NCBI RefSeq assembly: GCF_012911815.1
Contig: NZ_JAATNW010000003.1
Location: 124,001-188,000 of the forward strand
From: Alteromonas ponticola
Lineage (GTDB): Bacteria > Pseudomonadota > Gammaproteobacteria > Enterobacterales > Alteromonadaceae
Direction: 5' to 3'
DNA: 64,000 nt
Made by a program: the position numbers and the translations under genes
The notes under the pieces: model-generated
Told to the model about the DNA's origin: nothing
What the model saw: the letters and a program-made list of their open reading frames with translations, nothing else
Databases searched by the model: none
In this document: piece by piece, positions 46,916 through 57,700 of the stretch
Layout: the number at the start of each line of letters is the position of its first letter
Position numbering within the stretch: the stretch's first letter is position 1

Positions 46916-49024
46916 ATGTTGCGAAGTACTGATGAAATCATTGCGGACCTGAAAGCCGGTAAATGCTCTACATTTACTGGCGGGGTGCATCCACCTGATG
47001 AAAAATCCCTGTCAAACACCACCGACATTCAGACATTACCACTTCCCGATAAGATTGTGCTGCCATTACGGCAACATATTGGAACTGAAGGAAACGTGTG
47101 TGTGGCCGAAGGGGACTACGTTAAAAAAGGTCAGGCACTGACAAAAAGTACTCATCCATTCGCAGTACCTGTTCATGCATCAACGTCGGGTACCGTAGTG
47201 CAAATTGGACCTCATGTGGTAGCGCACCCAAGTGGATTAAGTGAGGCCTGCATTGTTATCGAAGCAGATGGTCAGGACGAATGGACCACGCTAACTCCCC
47301 TTGCCCACTTTCGTTCATTACCTCAACAAACCGTTGTAGAGGCTATTTGTGACGCGGGCATTTCAGGTATGGGCGGCGCAGGTTTCCCAACCCACATTAA
47401 AACCGGTAATAGCAAAACCATTGATTTTCTTATTATCAATGGGGTCGAGTGCGAACCTTATATCACCTCTGATGACAGACTCATGCAAGAACACGCCTGG
47501 CAAATTCGTCAGGGCATTGACGTACTTCATCATTTAATTTCTCCAAAAGCGGTAGTCATTGCTATCGAAGACAATAAACCAGATGCGATTAAGGCGATGC
47601 AGATTGCCTGTCAGGATAAGCCTGAATACCTGGTTGTGGCTGTCGAGACTAAGTATCCCGCAGGCGGAGAAAAACAACTTATACAAATGCTGACGCAGCG
47701 TGAAGTACCCCGCCATGGTTTGCCCGCGGATATTGGTATACTTATGTTCAATGTGGGCACCTGCTTTGCCGTGGCCAGCGCAATTTACGAAGGCAAACCA
47801 CTTATAGAGCGTGTGGTTACCGTAACAGGCAGAGCAGTCAGGCAGCCGGGGAATTATTGGGCCAGGCTGGGAACCCCGGTCGGCCATTTACTTGTCCATG
47901 CTGACTATCAAGTTAAAAAGCAGCCCACACCACAAGTGGTGATGGGTGGGCCGATGATGGGTTTCACTCTTAGCAGCATGGCGGTTCCTATCGTAAAAAT
48001 ATCTAATTGCCTGCTGGTTCCGGCTAAGGGTGAAGTTAATTTTAGCGAGCAGGAAAGAGCATGTATCCGCTGCGGTGCCTGTGCTGATGCCTGCCCCGCC
48101 TCTTTACTGCCCCAACAACTGTTTTGGCATGCAAAAGCAAAAGAACTTGATAAAGCGCAGTCTTATAATTTATTCGACTGTATAGAATGTGGTGCCTGCG
48201 CGTATGTCTGCCCCAGTGAGATTCCGCTGGTGCATTATTACCGCCAGGCAAAGGCAGAAATCAGGCTGGAAAAAGAAGAGAAAAGTCGCGCAGAAAAAGC
48301 AAAAGAGCGATTTGAAGCGCGCAATGCCAGACTGATTAGGGAGAAGCAGGAGCGCGAAGAAAGACATCAAAAAGCGAAAGAAGCCCGGGAAGCTGCATTA
48401 GCAACAAAACAGCAATCAGCTCCAGCAGCTGACTCCAGCCCAGCGAAAGACAAAGTTGCGGCGGCATTAGCACGTGCCAAAGCGAAAAAGGCAGCACAAG
48501 TTCACTCAAACCAATCAACCGCGCCTGACAACGACGCTGATAAAAAGGCACAGGTGGCGGCGGCGATCGCCAGAGCCAAAGCCAAAAAAGAAGCCGCCCA
48601 GGCAAGCGATTCGCAGGAAAATTCGGCTGACGATGAGCGTAAGGCTAAAGTAGCGGCGGCGGTAGCCAGAGCTAAAGCCAAAAAAGAAGCCGCTCAGGCA
48701 AACGACTCGCAGGAAAATTCGGCTGACGATGAGCGTAAGGCTAAAGTAGCCGCGGCGGTAGCCAGAGCCAAAGCCAAAAAAGAAGCCGCTCAGTTAAACG
48801 AAGACTCTGTCGATGCTGAGCCCGATACACATAGCCAGAAGATTAAGCCGTCAACGGATACGTCCTCTGTGCAGGTTCACAATGCCGAAAGCCTCAGCGC
48901 TGAAAAAGCGAATGGTCACGCACCCGCTAACGTAGATAAAGAAAAGCGCAAACGAATTGCAGCAGCAGTTGCCAAAGCCAAAGCGAAACAGGCAGCAAAG
49001 CGAAATAACAGTGAGGCAGAATAA
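46916..49024 (+). CDS. rsxC: Electron transport complex subunit RsxC
   Basis: Peripheral subunit that binds FMN and NADH, 702 residues. The first ~440 residues are the conserved core: GGVHPPDEK, the Complex-I 51-kDa-like GISGMGGAGFPTHIKT, and two ferredoxin motifs (CIRCGACADACPASLLP, CIECGACAYVCPSEIP). The remainder is a long, charged Ala/Lys-rich helical tail with repeated VAAAVARAKAKKEAAQ units, as in other gammaproteobacterial RsxC proteins, where the tail length varies. The gene carries the 96-base tandem repeat at 48591-48782. Confidence 0.95.
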   Translation: MLRSTDEIIADLKAGKCSTFTGGVHPPDEKSLSNTTDIQTLPLPDKIVLPLRQHIGTEGNVCVAEGDYVKKGQALTKSTHPFAVPVHASTSGTVVQIGPHVVAHPSGLSEACIVIEADGQDEWTTLTPLAHFRSLPQQTVVEAICDAGISGMGGAGFPTHIKTGNSKTIDFLIINGVECEPYITSDDRLMQEHAWQIRQGIDVLHHLISPKAVVIAIEDNKPDAIKAMQIACQDKPEYLVVAVETKYPAGGEKQLIQMLTQREVPRHGLPADIGILMFNVGTCFAVASAIYEGKPLIERVVTVTGRAVRQPGNYWARLGTPVGHLLVHADYQVKKQPTPQVVMGGPMMGFTLSSMAVPIVKISNCLLVPAKGEVNFSEQERACIRCGACADACPASLLPQQLFWHAKAKELDKAQSYNLFDCIECGACAYVCPSEIPLVHYYRQAKAEIRLEKEEKSRAEKAKERFEARNARLIREKQEREERHQKAKEAREAALATKQQSAPAADSSPAKDKVAAALARAKAKKAAQVHSNQSTAPDNDADKKAQVAAAIARAKAKKEAAQASDSQENSADDERKAKVAAAVARAKAKKEAAQANDSQENSADDERKAKVAAAVARAKAKKEAAQLNEDSVDAEPDTHSQKIKPSTDTSSVQVHNAESLSAEKANGHAPANVDKEKRKRIAAAVAKAKAKQAAKRNNSEAE
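48591..48782 (+). repeat. 96-bp in-frame tandem repeat in rsxC tail
   Basis: Two nearly identical 96-base units (48591-48686 and 48687-48782), flanked by partial copies, each coding 32 residues around NSADDERKAKVAAAVARAKA. The units differ by only a few bases, so the second is a recent duplication and unit number is likely to vary between strains. Confidence 0.9.
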
Positions 49025-50107
49025 ATGAAGTTGACCTTGTCCAGCTCGCCTCACCAGCGCGTTAAACGCAACACCAGTCAGGTGATGCGGTTGGTGATTT
49101 TAGCAATGATACCGGGTGTCATCGCACAAGTGCTTTTCTTCGGTTATGGTGTACTGATTCAAGCAACCATTGCAGTTATAACAGCGGTTGTAACCGAAGC
49201 AACCTTTATGCAACTTCGCGGTAAAAACAGCAAATTCGCGCTGAATGACTTTAGTGCCATTCTCACCGCGCTGCTTTTAGCAGTGAGTCTGCCACCGCTC
49301 TTACCATGGTGGATGACAGTCATAGGTACGTTTTTCGCTATCGCAGTCGTTAAACAACTCTATGGCGGACTTGGTTTTAATCTATTTAATCCAGCCATGG
49401 CGGGTTACGTGATGCTGCTTATATCATTTCCTGCCGCAATGACCATGTGGCTGCCTCCGTTTTCATTGACTAGTATTCAACCCGACTTTATTGACTCCCT
49501 GACGATAATAATGACAGGCTTTACCGATTCGGGGTACAGCACGGATCAACTAAGGCTTGCCGTTGATGGCGCGACCATGGCCACCCCCCTGGACAGCGTA
49601 AAAACTGCCCTCGCACAGAATTACACTTACCCTGAAGCGCTAAACCAACCCATTTTTTCCAATGCGTTGGCTCAGAGTGCCGGTGCAGGCTGGGCGTGGG
49701 TAAGTTTGGCTTATCTGGCGGGCGGCCTGTTTTTAGTCAAGGCCAACGTTATAAATTGGCACATTCCTACCGCAATGCTACTGTCTGCTGCCGTTTTTTC
49801 ATTTATTTTGTTTATTGCCAATTCCGACGCGTTTGCCTCACCGCTATTTCATTTACTCAATGGCAGCTTAATTTTTGGCGCCTTCTTCATTGCCACTGAC
49901 CCGGTAACCGCATCGACCACCGACAAAGGCAGACTGGTGTTTGGTGCATTAATCGGTATGTGGGTGATTATCATTCGAACATTTGGTGGTTATCCTGACG
50001 CCGTCGCCTTTGGTGTGATCATAATGAACATGGCAGTGCCTTTGATTGATTATTATACCCGACCGCGCACCTATGGACACACCGCTAAAAATGCGAGGAA
50101 ACAATAA
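49025..50107 (+). CDS. rsxD: Electron transport complex subunit RsxD
   Basis: Membrane subunit of the Na+/H+-translocating Rnf/Nqr family, 360 residues and about nine helices. [23 protein letters not shown] and [21 protein letters not shown] are family signatures. The expected covalent-FMN threonine lies in the [13 protein letters not shown] segment (about residue 182). It starts on the base after the rsxC stop codon. Confidence 0.95.
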   Translation: MKLTLSSSPHQRVKRNTSQVMRLVILAMIPGVIAQVLFFGYGVLIQATIAVITAVVTEATFMQLRGKNSKFALNDFSAILTALLLAVSLPPLLPWWMTVIGTFFAIAVVKQLYGGLGFNLFNPAMAGYVMLLISFPAAMTMWLPPFSLTSIQPDFIDSLTIIMTGFTDSGYSTDQLRLAVDGATMATPLDSVKTALAQNYTYPEALNQPIFSNALAQSAGAGWAWVSLAYLAGGLFLVKANVINWHIPTAMLLSAAVFSFILFIANSDAFASPLFHLLNGSLIFGAFFIATDPVTASTTDKGRLVFGALIGMWVIIIRTFGGYPDAVAFGVIIMNMAVPLIDYYTRPRTYGHTAKNARKQ

Positions 50108-50746
50108 ATGATGTTTTCCACGCTGTACAAAAATGGCGGTATGCTGGCGCTGTTCGCCGTAGTTACCACGGCGTTGATTAGCTTGACGTTCGCGACCACA
50201 GAATCACGCATAACAGAACAACAAAAAAAACGGCTGCTTAGCGTACTCACCGAAGTCGTACCTGAACGTTTTTATGATAATTCGTTTTACAATGACTGTA
50301 TTCTGATCCAGTCAGCGTTGCTGGGCACTAGCGAAGCACAGGTGGTTTACCGTGCTCGCCTGCAAGGTGATCCCAGCGCATTGGCACTCGAAACCACTGC
50401 ACCTGATGGCTACAGTGGCAATATCCATTTAGTCGTTGGAATAGACACCAATTTGAATGTGTTGGGGGTAAGAACCGTTGAGCATAAAGAGACCCCCGGG
50501 TTAGGCGATAAAATCGAACTTGCGATCAGTGACTGGATTTTAAGTTTTAACGGCAAGTCACTTACCGATCCCAGCCCTTCTAATTGGGCGGTAAAAAAGG
50601 ACGGCGGACGCTTTGATCAATTTACCGGTGCGACAATCACCCCTCGTGCCGTGGTGAATGCTGTTCAAAATACGTTAATCTTTGTTCGAGACAATCAGCA
50701 GGCCTTGTTTGAACAGACCAATGATTGTGAAGTCGAAGGAGCATAA
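50108..50746 (+). CDS. rsxG: Electron transport complex subunit RsxG
   Basis: 212-residue single-pass protein with a periplasmic FMN-binding domain. The covalent flavin site is the TGATIT motif in [18 protein letters not shown] near residue 177. [14 protein letters not shown] is also conserved. It directly abuts rsxD. Confidence 0.95.
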   Translation: MMFSTLYKNGGMLALFAVVTTALISLTFATTESRITEQQKKRLLSVLTEVVPERFYDNSFYNDCILIQSALLGTSEAQVVYRARLQGDPSALALETTAPDGYSGNIHLVVGIDTNLNVLGVRTVEHKETPGLGDKIELAISDWILSFNGKSLTDPSPSNWAVKKDGGRFDQFTGATITPRAVVNAVQNTLIFVRDNQQALFEQTNDCEVEGA

Positions 50747-50751
50747 ACTCA

Positions 50752-51444
50752 ATGACTAACTACCAGGATATTACGTTACAGGGGCTGTGGAAAAATAACC
50801 CCGCCCTGGTGCAGTTACTTGGTTTGTGTCCGCTACTTGCTGTCACTGCAACCCTGATAAATGGCTTAGGACTCGGACTAGCAACCATGCTGGTTCTTAT
50901 CGGCTCGAATGTCACCGTGTCACTCATTCGCAATGTGGTCAGAAACGAAATTCGTATTCCTATTTTTGTCATGATCATCGCCTCCTTCGTTACTATCGTG
51001 CAGTTGCTGATGAACGCATTTACCTATGAGTTGTATTTAACCCTGGGTATCTTCATTCCGTTGATTGTGACCAATTGCGCCATCATTGGCCGTGCAGAGG
51101 CATTTGCCTCGAAAAACCCGTTGCTGCCCGCTGCCTATGATGGTTTTACTATGGGTGTCGGTTTTACTTTAGTTCTGGTGGTCTTAGGAGGACTGCGAGA
51201 GCTGTTAGGTAACGGCACCTTACTAACCGGTGCAGACCGATTGTTTGGTGAAGTTGCCAGCAACTGGACTCTGGTCATATTTGATACTGAAACGCCTTTT
51301 TTACTGGCGATACTGCCGCCCGGCGCATTTTTGGGTATGGGATTCATCATCGCGTGTAAAAACGCATTAGACTCCAGCCTGGAAGCCCGTAAGCCAAAGA
51401 CAGAAAACGTGATTACACGTGCTCGCGTTACTACTGATTCTTAA
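50752..51444 (+). CDS. rsxE: Electron transport complex subunit RsxE
   Basis: 230-residue membrane subunit, homologous to RsxA and NqrD. Opening [21 protein letters not shown] and [25 protein letters not shown] are diagnostic. It completes the complex and is followed 18 bases later by nth, the standard enterobacterial order. Confidence 0.95.
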   Translation: MTNYQDITLQGLWKNNPALVQLLGLCPLLAVTATLINGLGLGLATMLVLIGSNVTVSLIRNVVRNEIRIPIFVMIIASFVTIVQLLMNAFTYELYLTLGIFIPLIVTNCAIIGRAEAFASKNPLLPAAYDGFTMGVGFTLVLVVLGGLRELLGNGTLLTGADRLFGEVASNWTLVIFDTETPFLLAILPPGAFLGMGFIIACKNALDSSLEARKPKTENVITRARVTTDS

Positions 51445-51462
51445 CCTGTTGTCCCTTTTGCT

Positions 51463-52095
51463 ATGAATAATACTAAACGAAAAGAAATATTAACCCGCTT
51501 ACGAGATGCCAACCCCCACCCTACTACCGAGTTAAATTTCACCACCCCGTTTGAACTGTTGGTGGCTGTAACGCTCTCAGCCCAGGCCACTGACGTCGGC
51601 GTAAATAAGGCCACCGACAAACTGTTTCCAGTGGCCAATACGCCGCAAGCTATCCTAGATTTAGGCTTGGAAGGCCTGCGTGAGTATATTAAAACCATCG
51701 GCTTGTATAATTCAAAAGCACAAAACGTTTACAAGATGTGCCAGATCCTGATGGAAAAGCATGACGGTGAGGTGCCTGAATCCAGAGAAGCGCTGGAAGC
51801 CCTACCGGGTGTAGGAAGAAAGACTGCTAACGTGGTGCTGAATACCGCTTTTGGCTGGCCGACCATCGCGGTGGACACACACATTTTTCGCGTATCAAAC
51901 CGCACTAAACTGGCCATGGGTAAAAACGTGGATCAGGTTGAACAAAAACTGCTTAAAGTCGTGCCTGCCGAGTTTAAAGTCGATGTACATCACTGGCTTA
52001 TACTCCACGGCCGTTACACCTGTATTGCTCGCAAGCCGCGTTGCGGTTCTTGCATTATTGAAGACCTGTGTGAGTTTAGGGATAAGACGGAATAA
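51463..52095 (+). CDS. nth: Endonuclease III (intact nth)
   Basis: Base-excision-repair DNA glycosylase/AP lyase for oxidised pyrimidines. 210 residues (E. coli 211). The helix-hairpin-helix LPGVGRKTANVV carries the catalytic Lys120, and Asp138 is in VDTHIFRVSN. The C-terminal 4Fe-4S loop CIARKPRCGSCIIEDLC has the required C-x6-C-x2-C-x5-C spacing, so the enzyme should be active. Its 3' third (from codon 130, base 51850) is repeated three times downstream, so this end may be a recombination target whose current tail is itself acquired. Confidence 0.97.
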   Translation: MNNTKRKEILTRLRDANPHPTTELNFTTPFELLVAVTLSAQATDVGVNKATDKLFPVANTPQAILDLGLEGLREYIKTIGLYNSKAQNVYKMCQILMEKHDGEVPESREALEALPGVGRKTANVVLNTAFGWPTIAVDTHIFRVSNRTKLAMGKNVDQVEQKLLKVVPAEFKVDVHHWLILHGRYTCIARKPRCGSCIIEDLCEFRDKTE

Positions 52096-52201
52096 ATTTC
52101 AAACAGCTTGGAGTGAGAAACAGACATACCTGTTATTGATTGTAAATGTGGTACCTGAACTCTTGACCTCTCAACAAATTTGAAAGTTGGCTTTAAACAC
52201 A

Positions 52202-53644
52202 TTAATATTCTCTTCGATTTTTCCATTTATAAACTTCTTTCTTTGAAGTGTTCCAATCCGCTAATTCCGATAGCATTTTATCAATTTCACCACGATCCAC
52301 CCATCTTCCGTTTACAAATACTCCGTTTATTTTTCGTGTATTTTTAATGTTAATAAGTGGATTTGCATCCAATAACAAAAGGTCAGCATATTTACCAACC
52401 TCAACTGTGCCGACCTTTTCACTAATTTCCAACCATTTGGCAGGTAGCCTTGTTGCAGAAGTTAAAGCTTCAGCCGTCGTTAGCCCCGCGTCTACCAACA
52501 ACTCAAGCTCATCGTGCAGTGCAAATCCAGTTACAACTCCTGAAACTCCCGCATCAGAACCCGCTAGCATTGGCACTCCAGCGTCTTTAAAAGCTACTAC
52601 CATTTCTTTATGGAATACAATAAGGTCGTTTAAATATCTGAGAAACTCTGAGCTGGAATGTTTGTGATAGTTGTTTGAATTTAACCATTTGTCCTGAAGT
52701 AGCGGGTGCACATATTTCAGGGCTTCCATTGAGCTAATTGAGTCAAGGGATTGAACTTGTTCCTTTATTTTTACAATTGCAATGAGATTCGGAATTAACC
52801 ACGTATTATTATTCTTTGATAATTGAGCAAACCTTTCGGCATCTTCTTTTGTCTTTTCTTGTTCTCTTATCTGTTTTGAAAATTCTTCAGCGTGTGCAAC
52901 CAATCCAAAACTTGGGACAAATGCTTCTTCTGTTGTACCTTTAAAAGCATCTGGAATATGCCCTACAACCTTAAGACCTTGCTTTTGCGCTTCTTCCACG
53001 ACGGCTTGAAAGGCTTCAATATTTAAATCTGAATAAGCTTTGATGAAGTTATAACCTTCGGCTTTCACACTTCTTACTGCCTGTTGAGCATCTGAACTGT
53101 TGTTCACTGTTCTTCCGCCATTATTCGTGTCCCCACCGTTTATCATTGCTGCTATTGCCATTCGGGGACCAATCACTTTTCCTTTTGCCACCTCATTTCT
53201 TTGTCCAAAATGCTCAACCCTACCACCAAGTTCAAATATTGTTGTGACTCCATTTGCTATATATGTAGTCATAACATCTTGTGTATCCATAAAAAATGTA
53301 GCGCCTTGAGTAGGTGAATTTTCTTTGAAATTTAGATCTGCATTGGTGTGAACATGCATATCAATTAAACCGGGTAATAGCCACTTCCCTGTTCCGTCGA
53401 TTACTTTTGAATTATCAGGAGTTTGTCCATTAATTGAGAATATTTTCTGACCTTTTATTACCACTGATGCATTTTTTATGACTTCGAAATTACTTTCTGT
53501 CATTGGAATGACATTCACATTTTTTATAACATAAATATTGGATTCGAATTTTTTTTCTTTCAGAACCTTGTCTGAAGTTTGGTTTGCACAACCCCAAAGA
53601 CTTATTGTGATCACTATCAATAAATTCTTTAAGATACATTTCAT
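52202..53644 (-). CDS. Amidohydrolase-family lipoprotein (metal-dependent hydrolase)
   Basis: About 480 residues. The signal peptide ends in LWGC (lipobox), so it is probably anchored in the envelope. An amidohydrolase/imidazolonepropionase-like fold follows: LPGLIDMHVHTNADL carries the HxH metal motif, VVGHIPDAF the next histidine, and LAGSDAGVSG the catalytic aspartate. A second ATG 18 bases upstream is possible. It lies opposite to nth, is visibly AT-rich (20 of 60 bases G or C in the row at 52741), and is boxed between nth and an nth remnant, so it is probably imported cargo. Similar to the amidohydrolase at 60.4 kb. Confidence 0.8.
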   Translation of the reverse strand: MKCILKNLLIVITISLWGCANQTSDKVLKEKKFESNIYVIKNVNVIPMTESNFEVIKNASVVIKGQKIFSINGQTPDNSKVIDGTGKWLLPGLIDMHVHTNADLNFKENSPTQGATFFMDTQDVMTTYIANGVTTIFELGGRVEHFGQRNEVAKGKVIGPRMAIAAMINGGDTNNGGRTVNNSSDAQQAVRSVKAEGYNFIKAYSDLNIEAFQAVVEEAQKQGLKVVGHIPDAFKGTTEEAFVPSFGLVAHAEEFSKQIREQEKTKEDAERFAQLSKNNNTWLIPNLIAIVKIKEQVQSLDSISSMEALKYVHPLLQDKWLNSNNYHKHSSSEFLRYLNDLIVFHKEMVVAFKDAGVPMLAGSDAGVSGVVTGFALHDELELLVDAGLTTAEALTSATRLPAKWLEISEKVGTVEVGKYADLLLLDANPLINIKNTRKINGVFVNGRWVDRGEIDKMLSELADWNTSKKEVYKWKNRREY

Positions 53645-53998
53645 AAGGTTGGTTCCATCCATCTGCGAGTTAAAGTAATTAACTAAACATAATTGAAATA
53701 CAGCAAAATGTGTCTAATCTCTATTAATATACACATGATCCTGAGACAAATAACCCCGAGCTTTTATAAAAAAACAAGTATTATCAAAGCTCAAATAAGG
53801 ATAGTCTTAGCTTTGTGAATAGTATCACCAACAAAGGTTTTAACCCCATCTAAATTGCAACTAGGTGTTACAAATAATGATGTGTTTTGTGCTAATTTTC
53901 TGACAGAAATGCATTTGTTCTTTTGTGAAGCTGGCATCCTTAGAACAAAAAGCGATTTCCGCTTCCCCAATGTTGATATCTACATAATTTAATTATCC
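53645..53998. other. Non-coding stretch between amidohydrolase and nth remnant 1
   Basis: AT-rich. No gene is seen. A small hairpin AAGCG-ATTTC-CGCTT lies near 53950, and the last 11 bases (TTTAATTATCC, 53988-53998) are identical to the bases preceding nth remnant 3. Confidence 0.5.
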
Positions 53999-54244
53999 TT
54001 CGGCTGGCCTACCATTGCTGTGGACACCCACATTTTCCGGGTATCTAACCACACCAAACTGGCCATGGGAAAGAACGTCGATCAGGTTGGACAGTACCTG
54101 CTTAAAGTCGTGCCTGCCAAGTTTAAGGTGGATGTTCATCACTGGCTTATACTGCACGACCGATATACTTGTGTGGCTAGAAAGTCGCGTTGTGGCAGCT
54201 GTATTATTGAAGATTTGTTTGAGTTTAAATATAAGACAGAATAA
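53999..54244 (+). pseudogene. nth 3'-end remnant 1 (codons 130-210)
   Basis: Begins at TTCGGCTGGCC, equivalent to intact-nth codon 130, and runs in register to the TAA with no insertion or deletion. The protein differs from intact Nth at about ten positions, including loss of one iron-sulfur cysteine (LCEF becomes LFEF). It has no start or N-terminal domain and lacks Lys120, so it is non-functional as an enzyme. The 30 bases after the stop still resemble those after intact nth (GCTTTGAGTGAG versus GCTTGGAGTGAG). Confidence 0.93.
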
Positions 54245-54767
54245 GTATTAGGCGGCTTTGAGTGAGTTAACGTAAAGCATAACAATCCACTTTTATGCGT
54301 ATAGAACAACAGTCAAAGGAGTTCCCGCTGGCTCGGAAATGACGTTTCCCCGGAGCTACAATTTGCAAAAAATAAGACTTTACCAATTGAACTCACGGCA
54401 CTCAGTAGTCATCCAGTCACTAACAGATGAGCGTCAGCGCAAAGCAGAAAAATTTAATGATGTGGTGCAGCAAAGCGTGCATCCAAAGCCCGAATACAAT
54501 AAATAACCAAAGAAAATAGGCTGACAAAAAGCGAAGCTCAGGGCCCATCAGTAATTTGTTGAGAAAACCTTCAATGCCTGTTTTAAATCCCTTCTAAAGT
54601 TGTATAAAAGTATATCAGTCAGACCCCAGGCTAACTCCGACCTTGGAAAAATCGAAAAAACTGAGTGACGGATTAATTTTCTATATATAACCCATCAACC
54701 TCAGCCTAAAATTTTTTATTTAGCTTTGGCGCCTTGCTAGTTTTTACCCTTTAGTCACTAATATCTA
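54245..54767. other. Mostly non-coding stretch between nth remnant 1 and the kinase gene
   Basis: Besides the possible small frame at 54339-54506, I see no gene and no terminator with a clear T-run. The far left end retains similarity to the nth 3' flank. Confidence 0.4.
54339..54506 (+). CDS. Possible small protein or gene fragment (55 aa)
   Basis: Open frame whose C-terminal half has protein-like composition (SLTDERQRKAEKFNDVVQQS, then VHPKPEYNK). No good ribosome-binding site is next to the ATG, so it may be the tail of a lost gene rather than an active one. No family recognised. Confidence 0.25.
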   Translation: MTFPRSYNLQKIRLYQLNSRHSVVIQSLTDERQRKAEKFNDVVQQSVHPKPEYNK

Positions 54768-57700
54768 TTAACTGTTTTTAAGCTTTTCGGAAGCAATTCC
54801 ATTTAGGATTTGCTGCAATCGGTCAAAGTCTGCGGGCTTAACCAGATGATGGTCAAACCCTGCGGCCTTTGACTTCTGGCGATCACGGGAATGGCCATAG
54901 CCTGTCAGCGCGATGTAGGTTGAACAGTCCGCAGCCATCTTGAGGTTCCGCGCGAGTTCATACCCCGTCATGTCGGGAAGACCTATATCCAGGATGAACG
55001 CGTCCCAGCGTAGTTCGGCACGCGCCATGGCCACGGCGCCAGCGCCATCGACGGCGACTTTCGCATCATGGCCCAGTGCATTCAACAGGATAGCGAGCAA
55101 CTCAGCTGCTTCCCGGTTGTCGTCGACCACCAGTATTTTCAACGCTGTACTCGCAGAAGTGTTGCCAGATGGCGCTTGTACTGGCACCTCATCAGTTGCA
55201 GCCAGTGGCAATGTCATTATGAAGGTGCTGCCAAGATTGAGTCCAGGGCTTGTAGCCGCAACAGTCCCTCCATGCTGCTCTACGATACTGCGCACAAGAG
55301 CCAAACCGATTCCCAGTCCCCCTTGGGAGCGGTCCGGGGCGCGCTTACCCTGCGCGAACAGATCGAACACCGTTGGCAGCAGTGCATCGTCCATACCAAT
55401 GCCGTTATCAGTGACGCGCAGTTGCACCTTTCCATTTTGGACCTGTATCGACATTTGCAGCTGACCGTTAGCTGGCGTGTACTTAGCAGCGTTGTTGAGC
55501 AGATTCGCCACCACCTGGACCAGCCTGTGGCGGTCGCCTATGACCAGCGCCGTATCCGGGAATTGCGTCGTCAGGGCATGCCCGCGCGCAGCAATCAAGG
55601 GCTGGGCCTGCTCTACCGCAGCATCCAATACCGCACGTATGTCCACTGGCTCACGGGCAAATTCCACCAGGCCCCGCGTCACCCGCGAGACGTCCAGAAG
55701 ATCGTCTACAAGCTCGGTCATATGCGAGACCTGGCGCGAGAGGGTTCCCCCTATCTGTTGAACGCGCGCTTCATCCAAAGGCGCTATCTCCAGCAAGCTA
55801 GCCGCTGTCCCGATGGGTGCTAGAGGGTTACGCAACTCGTGTGCGAGCATGGCAAGGAATTCGTCCTTGCGGCGATCCGCCTGTTCCAGGCTCTCGACCA
55901 TCCGCCGACGTTCAGTAACATCGAGCACCGTACCGATCATCGACAATGGTCTGGCGTCCGGCACATCGCCTTCGAATAATACCTGTCCGCGCGACATCGT
56001 CCACACCACTTGACCATCGTTGTGAATCCATCGGAACTCTTCAGAATAGCTGCCACCGGAACCGGGTTCAAGCGCATGTTGGAGGGCCGCCTCAACCCGC
56101 GGCCAGTCATCGGAATGAATACGCTGGGAGAGGACGTCAAACGTTACCACCGCCTCATCAGGTGCTGCACCGACAATCTGCCTACATCGCGGGTCCATGC
56201 GGATGTCGCTGGATTGTACCTCCCAGACCCAAGTCCCGAATTGGGCCACGTCCATGGCCAGGGCAAAGCGCTGTTCAGACACGCGCAATGCGTTCTCCAT
56301 GCGTTTGCGATCCGTAATATCGACGGACGAGCCGATCAAGCCCAGAATGTTCCCATCTTCATCCCGCCACGGTGCCTTGTTCGATAGCCAGATGGCCGGG
56401 GTCCCATCGGATAGCATAACCTCTTCCTCGACTTGCTCGCCAATACCGGAATCCATAATACGGCGGTCGGTCGCCATGATCGCGGCGCTCTGGACGCTGT
56501 CTGCGAGTACGTCTTCGTCCGTGCGACCTAGGAACGCCTCCGGGGGGAGGCCGAGTAGCTCCGCAACTCCGCGGTTGGCAACCATGAATCGGCCGGAACG
56601 GTCCTTGGCATAGACCACCCCGGGTACCGCATCGGTAAACATACGCAGCAACATGCCGGCCTGGTCGCGTTCGGCTTCCATGCGTCGTCGATCCTCAATG
56701 TCTAGCAGTACTCCCGGGAAACGGACCGCCTTACCGTCGGCGTCTAGCTCTGCCCGACCGTTGGCTTCGACCCAGCGGAGGGTCCCATCCCTGTGCCAGA
56801 CCCGATATTCGCACCTGTATGCGCCACCCCGACTCATCGCCTCCTCGATCGCCGACGAAACTCGGTCGCGATCATCGGCGTAAATGGATTCCATGGCGAG
56901 TTCCAGTGGGAGGCCCGACTTACACAGCGTCTCGCTGAGTCCGAAGCTGGCGGCGAAGCGGGCGTCTGCAATAAAGCGATTGTCCGGTATCGTCCAAATC
57001 CAGGTCCCAACGATGGCGCCCGCGTCCAGCGCCAGTTGCACGCGTTCGGCCGCGTCCGCTGCGTCTGCAGCCATTTTTTTATGCTCAGTGATATCGCGTA
57101 CGAACACGGCCAGACCCGCTTCGACCATATAGGCGCGCGCTTCAAACCAGCACAATCCGTGTTCAGCTGATACCTGGGAATATTCGTGCCGCTCCGATGT
57201 ACCACTGGCACTGACGCGTTGGCACATTGAGTAGACTGAAGCCTGCCCGCCTTCCGAGAATAGGGCCCCGAACTCCTCTCCGATCATATCGACCTGCGTT
57301 TTAATCAGGCGCAAAGCGGCATCATTGGCTTCCAGCACGCGGAAATCGGGTCCCAGCAACATGAATGCCTCGTCCATATTGGTCAACACACCGCGATGCC
57401 GGGCCTCGCTTTCGACCAACCGCTGCTCGGTCAGCACCTGGGCGGTGATCTCCGTGCACGCGCAGAACAATCCCTCGACTTCCAAACCTTCCCCACGCAC
57501 CGGAGAATAGAAAAAGGAAAAATGAGTCTGTTCCGGATAGCCGTGTCGTTCCACCATCAACGGGATATCCTGCATCTGCACGGGCTCGCCTCTCAGAGCA
57601 GAAGATACAATCGGCTGAAGTTGTTCCCGGATCTCGTACCAGACTTGTAAGAAATCCTGGCCAAGCGCATCTGGATGCTTGTTTCCGAGGATTTCAGCGT

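Noticed and set aside
48540..48790. CRISPR-like repeat signal in rsxC
   Set aside because: The repeats are contiguous, 96 bases long and in-frame coding sequence, with no spacers.
54002..54244. A functional small iron-sulfur protein from nth remnant 1
   Set aside because: It lacks one of the four cluster cysteines, has no start signal and matches nth codon for codon, so it is a gene fragment.
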